Of a stretch of DNA of 64,000 nucleotides, positions 11,220 through 22,996 are shown piece after piece. This DNA is from Galeruca laticollis (lineage: Eukaryota; Arthropoda; Insecta; Coleoptera; Chrysomelidae). The stretch is taken from contig OY998185.1 in assembly GCA_963921935.1 (NCBI GenBank), positions 63,069,717 through 63,133,716 on the forward strand, given 5' to 3'. Within the stretch, counting starts at the first letter, position 1. Each line of letters opens with the position of its first letter. A program made the translations under genes and the position numbers. Below the pieces are notes generated by a model, which did not search any database, was not told the DNA's origin, and saw nothing but the letters and a program-made list of their open reading frames with translations.

Positions 11220-13395
11220 ACATTAATAATTGATGGAAAGGGCTGGAACTCTATATATACTGTTGAAAAACCATTCATAATTGATAAAAAAGGTTTCATA
11301 CTGATCACAAATATTTAAATTGATTAAAAGTTCTCATATTGTTTACAAACCATTCATAAAAACGACTCTATACTATACACAAACCTTTGCAAATTGATAT
11401 TGTTCGCAAACTATTCCTAATTGATATAAAGTACTCCATAATGTTCAAAAACAATTCATAATTGATCCAAAGGCCGCATACTGTTCAAAATTGATAAAAA
11501 TTGCTTATGATATTCACAATCCATTCATAATTGATAAAAACGGTTCCATACTGCTCACAACGTCTTCATAATTGATAAAAACGATTCCATACTGTTCACA
11601 ATGTCTTCATAATTGGTTGGATTGGGACTATATTTATACTGTTCAGAGACCGTTAAAATTGATACAACGGTCTCCATAATGTTCACAAACTACTTATACT
11701 GATATAAAAAAGCTCCATACTGTTTAAAAACTCTTACGAATTGATATAAAGTGTTTTTAATCAATATATACCGTTCACAAACTGATACAAAGGGTTCCAT
11801 ATTGTTTGCAAACCATTATTAATTGATATAAAGTACTCCTTAATGTGCAAAAACTATTCATAGTTGATAAAAAAACACATACTGTTCAATCATTCATCAT
11901 TCAAAATTGATAAAAACAGCTCATATTGTTCACAAACCATTCATAATTGATACCAAGGGCTCCAAACGATTCGCAAATTATTTATAATTGATAAAAAATC
12001 CTCCATACTGTTCATAAACCATTCATAATTGATACAAATAGTTAAGACTCCATCTAAACTGTTCACAAACCATTCAAATTGATACGAAGGGCTCCACACT
12101 GTTCGCTAACTGTTCATAATTGATACAAAGTGTTGAGAATATATCTATAATGTGTACAAACCATTCAAATTGATACAAAGGGCACCATATTGATCATAAA
12201 CCATTCATAATTGATATAAAGTACTCTATAATTTACAGAAACCATCCATAATTGATAAAAACGTCTCATACTTTTCAAAAACCATGAAACCATTCATACT
12301 TAAAGCGGGTTGAGAATCTATCCATTTTGTTCATAAACAATCCATAATTGCTACAAAGAGCTGTATACTGTTCACAAATTAATCATATTTGATACAAAAG
12401 GCTACTTATTGTTCACAATCTCTTCATAATTGAAAAAAAGGTTCTATACTGTTTACAAACTAATCAAATTGATACAAAGAGCTTCATACTGTTCGAAAAC
12501 TGTTTATAATTGATATAAAGTAGTCCATTCTGTACACAAACCATTCATAGCTGACACTTAGGACACATACTCTTCCCAAGACATTCAAAATTGATAAAAA
12601 CTGCTCATATTGTCAACAAACCATTAAAAATTGATTCCAAGGGATTGATACTGTTCGCAAATCATTCATAATTCATAAAAAATACCTCCACACTGTTCAC
12701 AAACCATTCAAATTGATACAGACGACTCCATATTGATCACAAACCATCCATAATTGTAATAAAGTACACAAATCATTCATAATTGATAAAAAGGGTTGAT
12801 ATTTTATACATATTGTTCATAAACCATCCATAGTTGCTACAAAGGGCTCTATACGGTTCACAAACTAATCATAATCAATACAAAAGGTTTAACAATGTTC
12901 ACAAATCATTCATAATGGAGACAAAGGGCATTTTATTGCTCAAAAACCATTCATAATTGATAAAAGAGGTTGCATATTGTTCACAAACTCTCATAACTAA
13001 TAGGAAGGGTTGAGATTCTATCTATACTGTTCACAAACTATTCAAATTGATACAGATGACTCCATATTGATCACAAACCATCCATAATTGAAATAAGATA
13101 CACAAATCATTCATAATTGATAAAAAGGGTTGATATTCTATACATATTGTTCATAAACCATCCATAGTTGCTACAATGGGCTCTTCACTGTTCACAAACT
13201 AATCATAATGTTCACAAATCATCCATAATGGAGACAAAGTGCATTTTATTGTTCAAAAACCATCCATAATTGATAAAAAGGGTTCATACTGTGTACAAAC
13301 CATTCATAATTGACATAAGGTTCTCCATCATGTTCAAAAACTATTTTTAATTGATACAAAAGGCTCTCTACTGTTCTCCAATCATTCATAATTCA
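11220..13395 (+). repeat. Degenerate ~41-bp tandem array (about 50 units)
   Basis: The unit is close to TTCATAATTGATAAAAA plus CGGTTCCATACTGTTCACAAACCA, about 41 bp. Copies differ by point changes and small indels. A longer variant (gggttgagattctatctatactgttc) recurs about every few hundred bases (for example near 12054, 12129, 13006), which suggests a higher-order unit. The ORF at 11136-11318 is partly made of this repeat and is not a gene. Confidence 0.9.
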
Positions 13396-14237
13396 GAAAA
13401 TTATCGAAATAATTTACTAATTATCCTGGCCAGCCAGCTACACAATTAAATATGATTGATTGATTTTATTGCGTTTTTTTTCAGACCAAAAATCAGTAGA
13501 AATCCCCCAGACAGCTTGTATCTTTGATTTTCCACCAAGTATGTGTTTAAATAAACAATAAAGAGACTTTTTGGTACAAATAACTAGCAATTTTCTAATT
13601 GATTTCTTAATAAAAATACCCGAAATAGTATTCGGCGAGTCGCCACTGAAACAAAGTGTTTTACATCTAGCCGCCAGAAAGTTTTCACTTATCTGAACAG
13701 GAAGAGAAAGACAGTCACCGGCAACAAGTTGAATATCTATGTTGGGTTCTGTTCCCGCAATGCACTAATCTCGCTTAAAATGGCCGACACACGGTCTTTT
13801 ATATATTACGGTTAAATGAGTAAAATTGCAAATCACAAGAAAGCATCTGTTTCAGTAACTGATAAAGAATATTCGAATTCCGCAAAATTGCTGTACTTAT
13901 TTACTGAAAAGCACCATGAAATTATCTACATTTATACAATTTAAAACAACAGATATTCTAATTACATTTCAATTAAATATACAGGATGTCTCCTACAAAT
14001 ATATCATGTTTAAATCTATTATAGAATCAAGCATTTAGCGATATTAGTTTATTCATGTAAATTAGTTACATATAATTATCTAATTAAAAAGAATGGTGAC
14101 TAAAGAAGTACTTGACACACTTATTTCCGGATATTAAACACGAAACGAGAATAAAAAGCATTACATTTACAATGTGAAATATAAAATATTCAATATAAAA
14201 GATTTGGATCAGTATAAAAATATTTTTAACAGGAAGT
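13396..14237. other. No gene seen; contains a tatacaggatgt motif
   Basis: AT-rich sequence with no ORF of note. At 13979 a tatacaggatgtctcc motif resembles the tatacagggtgt motif found elsewhere in this window. Confidence 0.45.
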
Positions 14238-16212
14238 GTGGTTGTTATTGATAAAGCGCCCTATGACAACAAATTAAAAGAGACATTACGAACCTCTGCA
14301 ACAAGAAAAACCATTATGCAGAAATGGTTAAGGTCCCGAAACATTCCATTTGACGAAAAAATGTACAAACCAGAATTATACGCCCTCATAAAAGTATATA
14401 AACCTAGGTACAAGATTTATGAAATTGATGATCTGTGAAGTGCCTAAGAATTATTGAGGACTGAACTTGAAAAAATAAACGTTGATCCCTCAAACAAATT
14501 TAATGTAGATGAAACAGGAATTTCTGTGATACAGCACAAGGCTACCAGATTTGTTAGCTCTAAGAGAAAAAAGCTGCCGAACGTGGAGCCACAATCACAG
14601 TTATAACATCTATGTCAGTATGTTCTTCCCGACTAATATTTCCGCAGAAAAGATGACAAGCGGAACTGCTTGATGGAGCTCCACCAGAGTCGTAGGGGCA
14701 TGCTCAAATTCAGGTTGTGTTAGATTGGTTTGATCATTTAATTTCAACTATCAAGTCTTCAAAAGAGAATCCTGTATTGTTCATTATTCGCATACTAGAA
14801 ACCTAGAGGTTGTTGACCATGCAAGGGAAGTAGGAGTGTAACAATAGTTTGTCTCCCTCCACACTCGACAGATAAACTTCAACCTTTGGATGTAGCATTT
14901 ATGTTTCCTCTGAAGACACGATATACAAAAGCTATAGAAAATTAGCTGGCTTTTAACCCAAACAGAATTGTGAGGAAACTACAAGTATCCAGTTTATTGG
15001 GCGAAGCTGCTTCCCTTGAAACTGCCGTTAGTGGATTTGGGAAAACTGGGATTTATCCTTTTGATCCAGATATCTTTAAAGAGCATGACTTTATATCTAA
15101 ACAAATTGAAAAGTAGAATGCTGAAGGCAGCCAGAATGGTCTACCTCAAGTTGTCAGTCCAAGGAATATTAGGGAAGTCCCAGTAATTCAGTCGTCCACA
15201 TCCAACAGAGCTGGAATCTCAATTTTGGTAACAGGAAGCGATAATAAATCCACAATAAAAGCAGCTTTGGAAGAAAACAAATAAAGGAAGAGCATAAGAA
15301 GAAACTGATTCAATCAAGAAACGTTAAGAAACGTATTATTATTAAAGATGAAAATCAGCCTGGAACATCGTCGGGAAAATCAAAAATTGTGACTCAAGCT
15401 GACGCGATTCTGAGGATGAAATAGAAGTTCTTTTAGATGCGACATATCCTATGTATGGAAACCGTTATACTCAAGAGACACAGGGAGAAAAATGGAAAAT
15501 TGCAAGAAATGCTTTACCTGAATCCATAAATTTAGTTCTTCATCAACATCAATTAAAAACTTTATTTGCGATTGGTTAATATCTACAAAAATTAATTGAA
15601 TAATAATTTGCATCTGCTTACTTAAGTCTAAAAAATGTATTTTTTGTTAAATAAATAAATTTAAACACGGTTTTGATGAATTTTCAATAAAAATTAATAA
15701 GCAAATAGAAGAGACGGAATTAGTAATTTTTTTTGGTTTTTTTCTTTCTTTAGGACAAATATAAATCAATTTTTTATTTATTTTTAACTTTCATCAAATT
15801 TTTGCAATAAGAGATCTTGGCCACAGCGTATTAAGATTGCCCCCTTACCATCCCGATTTGAATCCAGTTGAATTGGTATGGGCAGCAATGAAGAATATGT
15901 TGCTAAGAAAAATGTTACGTTTTCTTTCCAAATTTCCATAACTTACCGTACTATAATGAGTTTTTTAAGCCATTAGAAGAGTCGATATAGCGGTGTCATC
16001 GCTCGAAATATTTTGAGCAAAAATTTATGGAAAGCGAACCAATTATTGACATTATTGTTAAAGAGTTTATTATAAATTTAAATACTGATTTTGATACAAA
16101 TTCAGAGACCGATAGCAGCGACAATGATGAATATTCTGATTTATCGGGCATTGAAGAATTTTCCAACAGAAATGAACCATCTACAAGTGAAAGAAGAACT
16201 TCACTAGAATGA
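14238..16212 (+). pseudogene. Tc1-related (DD82E-like) transposase C-terminal relic, split
   Basis: The first piece, 14238-14438, starts VVVIDKAPYDNKLKETL and includes IPFDEKMYKPELYALIK, matching the second catalytic Asp region of the intact transposase at 49891-51267. The second piece, 15825-15940, resumes with GHSVLRLPPYHPDLNPVELV, including the catalytic Glu. After a frame change, 16027-16212 gives an acidic Ser/Asp/Glu tail like that of the intact protein. The gap is filled by a pogo/jerky-like relic. The N-terminal half is missing. Confidence 0.8.
14455..15600 (+). pseudogene. pogo/jerky-like DDE transposase relic
   Basis: Fragments in several frames: FNVDETGISVIQHKATRFVS (first Asp), LPPHSTDKLQPLDVAFMFPL (third Asp region), GEAASLETAVSGFGKTGIYP, and a C-terminal DATYPMYGNRYTQ segment. 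The order matches CENP-B/jerky-type transposases. The segment with LILDxxxSH (second Asp) is scrambled near 14780. The C-terminal segment resembles a zinc-binding tail in which the Cys codons have become Tyr, but that is inference. It lies inside the Tc1-related relic at 14238-16212. Confidence 0.75.
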
Positions 16213-16320
16213 GGTTTCAATGGATTTGTAAAGTTCGGTTTTATCACTTACGGATTCTGTTGGTAAATCAAACTTGTTAATATTTTAAAATTAGCAATTA
16301 ACAATTATAGTAAATAAAAA

Positions 16321-18429
16321 ATAAACGGTTTTAAAGATTGAAACTAACTTTTCCGCATCTGTGGCCCTGAACAATGTTCTCTCATAAAATTGTTACTTGT
16401 ATACACTTCGGGGGATGCATCATGTTAACAAACCGAAATTTCTCCAAAAATAACCAAAAAGTTAGTATATCTGGATTTATAGGACCCGCTGTACTCGCTC
16501 TAGTCAACTGAAAATCAATAGCGTACATCTGTGAGATACCCTGAACAATATTCAATCATAAAATTGATCAATCGTATATTCTCTGGAGGCTGTATCGTGC
16601 TAACAAACTGAAAATTCTCCAAAAATTACAAAAATTTGGTACTTCAAGTACCATAGCACCCGTTCTACTGGCTTTAGTGAGCTGAATATCAATAGAGTTC
16701 ATCTTTGAGACGCTCTGAATAATTTCCAATCATAAAATTGGTCACTTTTATATACTCCGGGGGCTGTATCGTGCTAACAAACTGAAACTTCTCCAAAAAT
16801 GACAAAAATATCGTACTTAAAGTACTGTAGCACCTGTTGTATTGGCTCTGATGAGCTGAAAATCAACAGGGTTCATCAGTCTGATATCCTGAATAATATT
16901 CAATTACAAAACTGGTGACTTGTTGAACTCCGGAAGCTGTATCGTGCTAACAAACTGAAATTTCTCAAAAAATGACAAAATGTCGTACTTCAAGTACCAT
17001 AGCACCCGTTGTACTGGCTCTGGTGAACTGAAAATCAATAGAGTTCATCTGTGACATGTCCTTAACAATATTCAATCATAAAATTGCTGACTTATTGCAC
17101 TCCGGAGGCTGTATCGTGCTAAGAAGACATGTAAGGAAAAGTGGCCGACGACAACAACGACGACGACGACATACACACATGATTTTTTTTTCTAAAAACC
17201 GTTTTTTCGTGTTGTTGTTGATGGAAAACGTAAAAATAACACAAAAAAAAATGTTCAAAATTCCAACTTTTTTTGGGGTAAACCAATACTTTTCTCGCAT
17301 TTAGAAAGGTTGGGCGGAAAAGTAACAACTTTAATTAGGTTTTATTTTTAATTACATTCAATTACCCTTTTATGTCTAATAATATTTCCGAATTTTTTAA
17401 ATTTTTTCCATTACCCCTCTCCCCATTTCCCCTAAAAATTTTCGTCATTTTCTTCACTTTAAATAGTATAATTGGAGAACAAATGGCTTCTTTTGATTTC
17501 GATATTACTTTTCCACCTATCAAATATGCGAGAACAGTATTGATTTACCCCGGAAAACAACAACTCGAAAAAACGATTTTTACAAAAAAAATCCTGTGTG
17601 TATGTCGTCGTCGTCGTCGTCGTCCACTTTTCCTTACATGTCTTGTTAGCACAAGACAGCCTCCGGAGTGCAATAAGTCACCAATTTTATGATTGAATAT
17701 TGTTAAGGAGATGTCACAGATGAACCCTATTGATTTTCAGCTCACCAGATCCAATACAACAGGTACTACAGTACTTAAATTTAGTCTTTTTTTGAGAAAT
17801 TTCAGTTTGTTAGCACGATACAGCCTCCGGAGTTCAACAAGTCACCAATTTTATGATTGAATATTATTCAGGTCATCTCACAGATGAACCCTATTGATTT
17901 TCAGCTCACCAGAGCCAATACAACAGGTACTACAGTACTTTAAGTACGATATTTTTGTCATTTTTGGAGAAGTTTCAGTTTGTTAGCACGATACAGCCTC
18001 CGGAGTATATACAAGTGACCAATTTAATGATTGGATATTATTCAGAGCGTCTCAAAGATGAACCATATTGATATTCAGCTCACTAAAGCCAGTACAGCGG
18101 GTGCTATGGTACTTGAAGTACCAAATTTTTGTCATTTTTGGAGAATTTTCAGTTTGTTAGCACGATACAACCTCCAGAGAATATACGATTGATCAATTTA
18201 ATGATTGAATATCATTCAGGGTGTCTCACAGATGTACCCTATTGATTTTCAGTTGACTAGAGCGAGTAAAGCGGGTCCTATAAATCCAGATATACTACAT
18301 TTTTGGAGAAATTTCGGTTTGTTAGCACGATATATCTCCTGAAGTGTATACAAGTAACAATTTTATGATAGAATATTGTTCAGGGCCACAGATGCGGAAA
18401 AGTTAGTTTTAATCTTTAAAACCGTTTAT
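16321..18429. mobile_element. Foldback-like element with ~1-kb terminal inverted repeats
   Basis: Bases 16321-17330 and 17490-18429 are inverted copies. Both outer ends read ataaacggttttaaagatt and then cttttccgcatctgtggccc. Within each arm are about five ~173-bp tandem units marked by tgtatcgtgctaacaaactg (16416, 16591, 16765, 16938, 17110 on the left). Toward the middle are a (CGA/CGT)n tract and a tttttttggggtaaa block. About 160 bp in the centre are unpaired. No transposase is present. The architecture resembles Drosophila Foldback elements, and the family link is inference. Related pieces are at 56257-57213 and 45260-45335. Confidence 0.8.
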
Positions 18430-18930
18430 GTTTTAATCATTTTACTTTTTTTTTGTAGGAAACTACACTTTAATTTGTATCAAAAAAATATTCAAATTTT
18501 TGTGTTTTCTAATTGTAAAACTTATATCGTCAAGAAAAAAGATTGTTTAATCAGAACTTTTGGTTTATAAAAACGACTAATTTGTTTAATAGAAATGAAA
18601 ATACAAAATGTTCAAAAAAGAATTAAAATTAAATGTCAGATAAAAAGATAATATTGAAATCAGTTATTTTAGTTCTGGTTCTATGCCCTACTGATACTTT
18701 TTTGTCGATATTATATTACAGAACAATAGTTTACCTTACTATTACATCGACAAAAAAAATCATAAACATATTTTAAAAAATATAAATTTGGTATTAAAAT
18801 TTAGAGTAGCAATGAAATCTGCCTGATTACATAAGCAATAGTTCCTAACTTGTTTCACCGACTATACTTTCCCAAAATAGTGAGTTTTTGTTATCCTTTA
18901 CACAGCTGAGTTATCTGTTTATCTTCTGCG
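18430..18930. other. No gene seen
   Basis: AT-rich sequence with homopolymer runs. No motif or repeat boundary recognised. Confidence 0.45.
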
Positions 18931-18934
18931 CATT

Positions 18935-19100
18935 TCAGTGGTCTTCCTTCGTTTGCCAAGTAGTAGCATACTTCCAAGTTTGATGACCAGAGAGGCGATA
19001 TGAGATTCCCATTTCATTTGATGGTCTATACTCACCCCCACATACTTTATACTCTGTACAGGTAAAATTGTAAATAGTTTATTAGTACTTAGTGCATTTC
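18935..19100 (-). pseudogene. Non-LTR reverse transcriptase C-terminal relic
   Basis: The minus strand reads SIKYVGVSIDHQMKWESHI, followed by a leucine-rich segment. This is the YLGVxLDxxLxWxxHI block that follows the YADD motif in jockey/CR1-type reverse transcriptases. The rest of the domain is not recognisable. Confidence 0.65.
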
Positions 19101-19689
19101 GTGTTTCTAATTTTTAACTAATACCAAAATCGTATTAAAATTTATCTCCCAGAATATCTCTTAGAGATTTTATTACTTTATGGTATACACATATCACTAA
19201 CAAAGTTAAAAAAAATGTCGATGACGCAAGAATTTTTTATTACTTCGTTTCCATCGGTATTAATGGCTGCTTTTTATGTACAGTTATTTTATTTAATTAA
19301 GATTTCCGAAGGATTGAAGAATTTAACAGTAATTTTTTTATAGGAACATCATTTTTATAAAATAGACTGTTTAATCTTTGAATGTAACGATTACAATTAG
19401 AAAAAAAGGCCACTAGGCTTCTTCATTTAAAAATAATAATTTTAAAAGTTGTATCATTTTCTCAATCTCTTTGAATATTCGAATCCCTTCAGAATGCAAC
19501 AGTTTTTTATCATCAAAAATAACAACAAATGCGAGTTATTAATACTAATACTCACTAGTATATTTTTAAAGATGTTGATATTCTTACCTGCAACAAAAAA
19601 ATTAAAATTAATATATATTTTCTTGTAAATAAAAATCATGACATAATTGGTTTCAAATAAAAACAAAATGAAAATTATCCCAGACAAAA
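19101..19689. other. No gene seen
   Basis: Low-complexity AT-rich sequence. The minus-strand ORF at 19454-19828 has no recognisable motif and overlaps the RTE relic, so it is not called. Confidence 0.4.
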
Positions 19690-20575
19690 ACAAGATTGTA
19701 GATGGAATATGTCCAAAAGTCAAGAAAGGGGATAAAACACTACCAGGATTACAGGAGATGGCATTACTGGATGTGACATACAAAGCTATAGCCAAATGTG
19801 CGACTAATAAGTAATGGGAGACTACCAAAGACGATTTAGATCTGGCAGATCAACAGTAGACCAGATCTTACAATAAAAAGTATTCAAGACAACATTCTTG
19901 AACAAAATCTCGACTTAAACTTGTTCTTCACGGATTTTAAACAGATTTACGATACAATTATAAGAAGAAAAACTATATGAAGCTCTATGAAGAACTAGGA
20001 ATCAGAATGAAATTGAATAAACTTAAAAAATGAGACTATTAGAAACAAAAAATAAAATTTTATTAGAAAGATGCACGTCTAGCCAATTTCTAACAGAGAG
20101 GGGTTTAAAACAAAGAGACTGGTTCTTTGAACTTGGTACTGGAACAAATAATAAGAAAAAGTAAGAACCATACAAACGGATTAATTTACCACCTTCAACA
20201 GTGTTTAGAAGATCAAAAGAGGAGGCAGACAAATTTGGTCTAACAATAAGATCCATGCAAAAATCTTGAACGCAAAAGAAAACTTAGAATCTACGAAAAA
20301 TCCATACACCTCACAACACTGTACGCATGTGCCACATGGGTTATGATACAGCAGAACGAGAAAAACCTAGGAATTTGGGAAGGAAAGTGCTTATAAGGAT
20401 ATTTAGAGGAGTTAAAACAACCGGAGAATGTGGAAGACGTACAAATAATAAGATAATGAACTTATGTGGAAGACCAAAAGTAATTAGAAAAGTCCGAGTA
20501 CAGAGAGCCACAGAATACGAATGCCAGATCGTAGATATACCAGGAAGATATTATTCATTTCAGAAAGCATTATAA
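19690..20575 (+). pseudogene. RTE-like reverse transcriptase relic
   Basis: Ordered blocks in shifting frames: CPKVKKGDKTLPGLQEMALL (around 19710), GDYQRRFRSGRSTVDQIL (19818), LFFTDFKQIYDTIIR (19920), QFLTERGLKQRD (20080), then 20327-20575 with RIFRGVKTTGECGRRTNNKI and GRPKVIRKVRVQRATEYECQ. These match the RTE order of GxRxGRSTxDQI, VDFKQAYDS, GLKQGD and the C-terminal NxEI..LY..P..V..I...R..WLGH region. The YADD block is lost. It is the same general family as 391-1539. Confidence 0.75.
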
Positions 20576-21084
20576 GGAAATAAGTAAAAGGTTACAAGAA
20601 GTGCATACAATTTAAAAGAGATAAATATAAAGGATGGTGCTACAAACAGGAAATACTGGAAACAGTAGAGAATATAGAAGCCAAGTTCCTACAAGTAGTC
20701 ACTTTACAATTATTATTCCGACTGTGTCAAAAGCTTTTTATTGTTTTTAAACAAGAAGTGCTTGTTAATGTTGTCATAATTCGTCAGCTTAGTTATAGTT
20801 CTTCTTTTGTCAATATAGTATTTTTATGTTTTATGTATTATTGTTTAAAACTTTGAAAAGGTTAAGTGAGATCGGCTCTATTGTAGAAATAAAGCCATTA
20901 TAACAAATGAATCAGCAGAATACTTGTTCACAAATTCTCAAATTATCTATTATCAATAATATCAAGTGTTTTAAATGAAACTCAATGTTTCTAGCTAATT
21001 CCACAATATAATGAAAAATGTTGAAAATTCTAAAAAATTGATAATTGTTTCGATAACTGAATTTCATCATCAGAATGACAGAAG

Positions 21085-21803
21085 CTACAAAGAGCAAACA
21101 ACAAGTGTTATCATGGGAAAGCACGCAAAAATAAAGAGGTTACTGAAGAGGAGTGGTAACCGTAAACATGCATGTTTCTAGCTCATTAGCCTTCATCTGT
21201 ACGGTATAACCAAGTATGGATGTGAAACTTGGGAGCAACGATGTTGAATGAAACATGGAAGAACATAAAGAACGGAAAATAACAGGACAACCAAACGCAC
21301 ATTTGTGCCATCAATTGGAAGATTCCGATTTTGGAACAACAACCAATATCAACTCGGAGGCGCATAAAGCCCTCCTGTCTGGAAAAAACCAACCCAACGT
21401 AAAGAAACAAGATCAAAAATGGATCATGCGTGAATTTAACAAAAACAAAGAGCAAACAACAAGTGTTATCATGGGAAAGCACGCAAAAATAAAGAGGTTA
21501 CTGAAGAGGATATTGGTTGTTGTTCCAAAATCGGAATCTTCCAATTGATGGCACAAATGTACGTTTGGTTGTCCTGTTATTTTCCGTTCTTTGTGTTCTT
21601 CCATGTTTCATTCAACATCGTTGCTCCCAAGTTTCACATCCATACTTGGTTATACCGTACTGATGGAGGCTAATGAGCTAGAAACATGCATGTTTACGGT
21701 TACCACTCCTCTTCAGTAACCTCTTTATTTTTGCGTGCTTTTCCATGATAACACTTGTTGTTTGCTCTTTATTTTTTTTTAAATTCACGCATGATCCATT
21801 TTT
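21085..21803. mobile_element. 719-bp foldback element inserted in the Penelope 3' tail
   Basis: It is flanked by the 8-bp duplication gacagaag at 21077-21084 and 21804-21811. Inside, a unit U (caaagagcaaacaacaagtg onward) and a unit V (tggtaaccgtaaacatgcat onward) occur in the order U-V-spacer-U, then V and U inverted. The two inverted arms are about 300 bp each. There is no transposase, and the apparent ORFs (21186-21482, 21255-21548, 21413-21604) are mirror images produced by the palindrome. An 8-bp duplication would suit hAT-like or similar mobilisation. The family is unknown. Confidence 0.8.
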
Positions 21804-22089
21804 GACAGAAGTTACATTTCATTTGATGCCTACCTCATGTTTAGTAGTTATTTTTGGCTAGACCAAGAAGTGACCTACCTTGTGATTGACTTAATATATG
21901 TTAATAGAAAAAAGAAGAAGATGTGATATTACAAATATTGAAGCTTAGATATTATTAGCCCTATGGTGATATCCTGGATATCATTTTTCAAATTAAGATC
22001 AGTATAACTGTGCAATGATATAGAAAACCAGGAAAACTATATCAGCTGATCTTTACAATTATCACTTAAGAAGACAGTTTAATAGTGGA

Positions 22090-22860
22090 GAACTCCCTAG
22101 ATTTATCTGCTTATTGACGACTTCATATTGTGGGTTTCTTCAGTGTCTTCTAATTTCCAACTCTTCAAGGAAATCCAGTTCTTGTTTATTATTACAAATA
22201 TGTAGTACTTCTAGTTGTGTTAGGTATCAATGAATGATTGAGGTCAAGTAGATGTTTTGCGTAATGGGATTTATTTGGTTGTTTTAATCTGTATGCTCGT
22301 TAGTGCTCACTGTATCGGATTTCAAAATTTCTAAGGCTCTGACCCAAATAGGCAGCATTACATTCTGGACATTTGAGTTTATATATACCTGATTTCTTTA
22401 ATGGTGGTATTTTGTTTTTACATTTAAGAATTTTGTACTTACGTTACTTTCTGTTTTAAAAGAAATTGTTGTATTCGTTGCTAAAGATATTATCTTTGAA
22501 ATATTATTAGAAATATTTCCTGCATATGTGATGGTTTTATAAGTTTTTATTTCTTCAGTTTGATTAGGAAATATTAGTTGTAATGCCACTTTTTCCTCTT
22601 TTTTATTAATTAGCTTATTTATCATATGTAATGGATAACCGTTGGATGTTGCTATTTATCTAATTGTATTAATCTCTATAGAAAAATTACATTTGTTCAT
22701 CGGACCTGAAAATGCTATATGTATCATTGAATTATATGCCGCTAGTTTATATGATATGGGGTGATTGGAACTATATGGAATTGTCACATCAGTGTGTGTT
22801 GGTTTTCGGTCAATTGAATAATCAAGTACATTATTATCTTTTTGAATTTTCAAATCAAGA
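22090..22860 (-). pseudogene. Penelope-like RT end and GIY-YIG domain, copy 1
   Basis: The ORF at 22656-22853 contains DRKPTHTDVTIPYSSNHPIS and YKLAAYNSMIH, the block after the RT core in Penelope-like elements. The ORF at 22398-22625 contains the linker NGY-like start, MINKLINKKEEKVALQLIF. Bases 22095-22440 (minus) carry the GIY-YIG region, which is decayed relative to copy 2. Stops are present near 22657. The 5' part of the RT is missing. Confidence 0.8.
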
Positions 22861-22996
22861 AAATTGATTGAAATATTTTCTTCAACTTCTAATGTAAATT
22901 TAATTTTTGAATATTCAAAGAGTTAATAATGTACTTGATTATTCAATTTACCGAAAACCAACACACACTGATGTGACAATTCCATATAGTTCCAAT

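Noticed and set aside
11220..13395. CRISPR array
   Set aside because: The units are contiguous and degenerate with no unique spacers of constant length, and the context is eukaryotic.
17056..17692. ORFs on both strands in the centre of the Foldback element
   Set aside because: The matching Arg-rich and SLHV-like ends come from the inverted (CGA)n tracts; there is no conserved domain.
21186..21604. Three overlapping ORFs sharing the same sequence on both strands
   Set aside because: They are mirror translations of the foldback element's inverted arms, with no motif.
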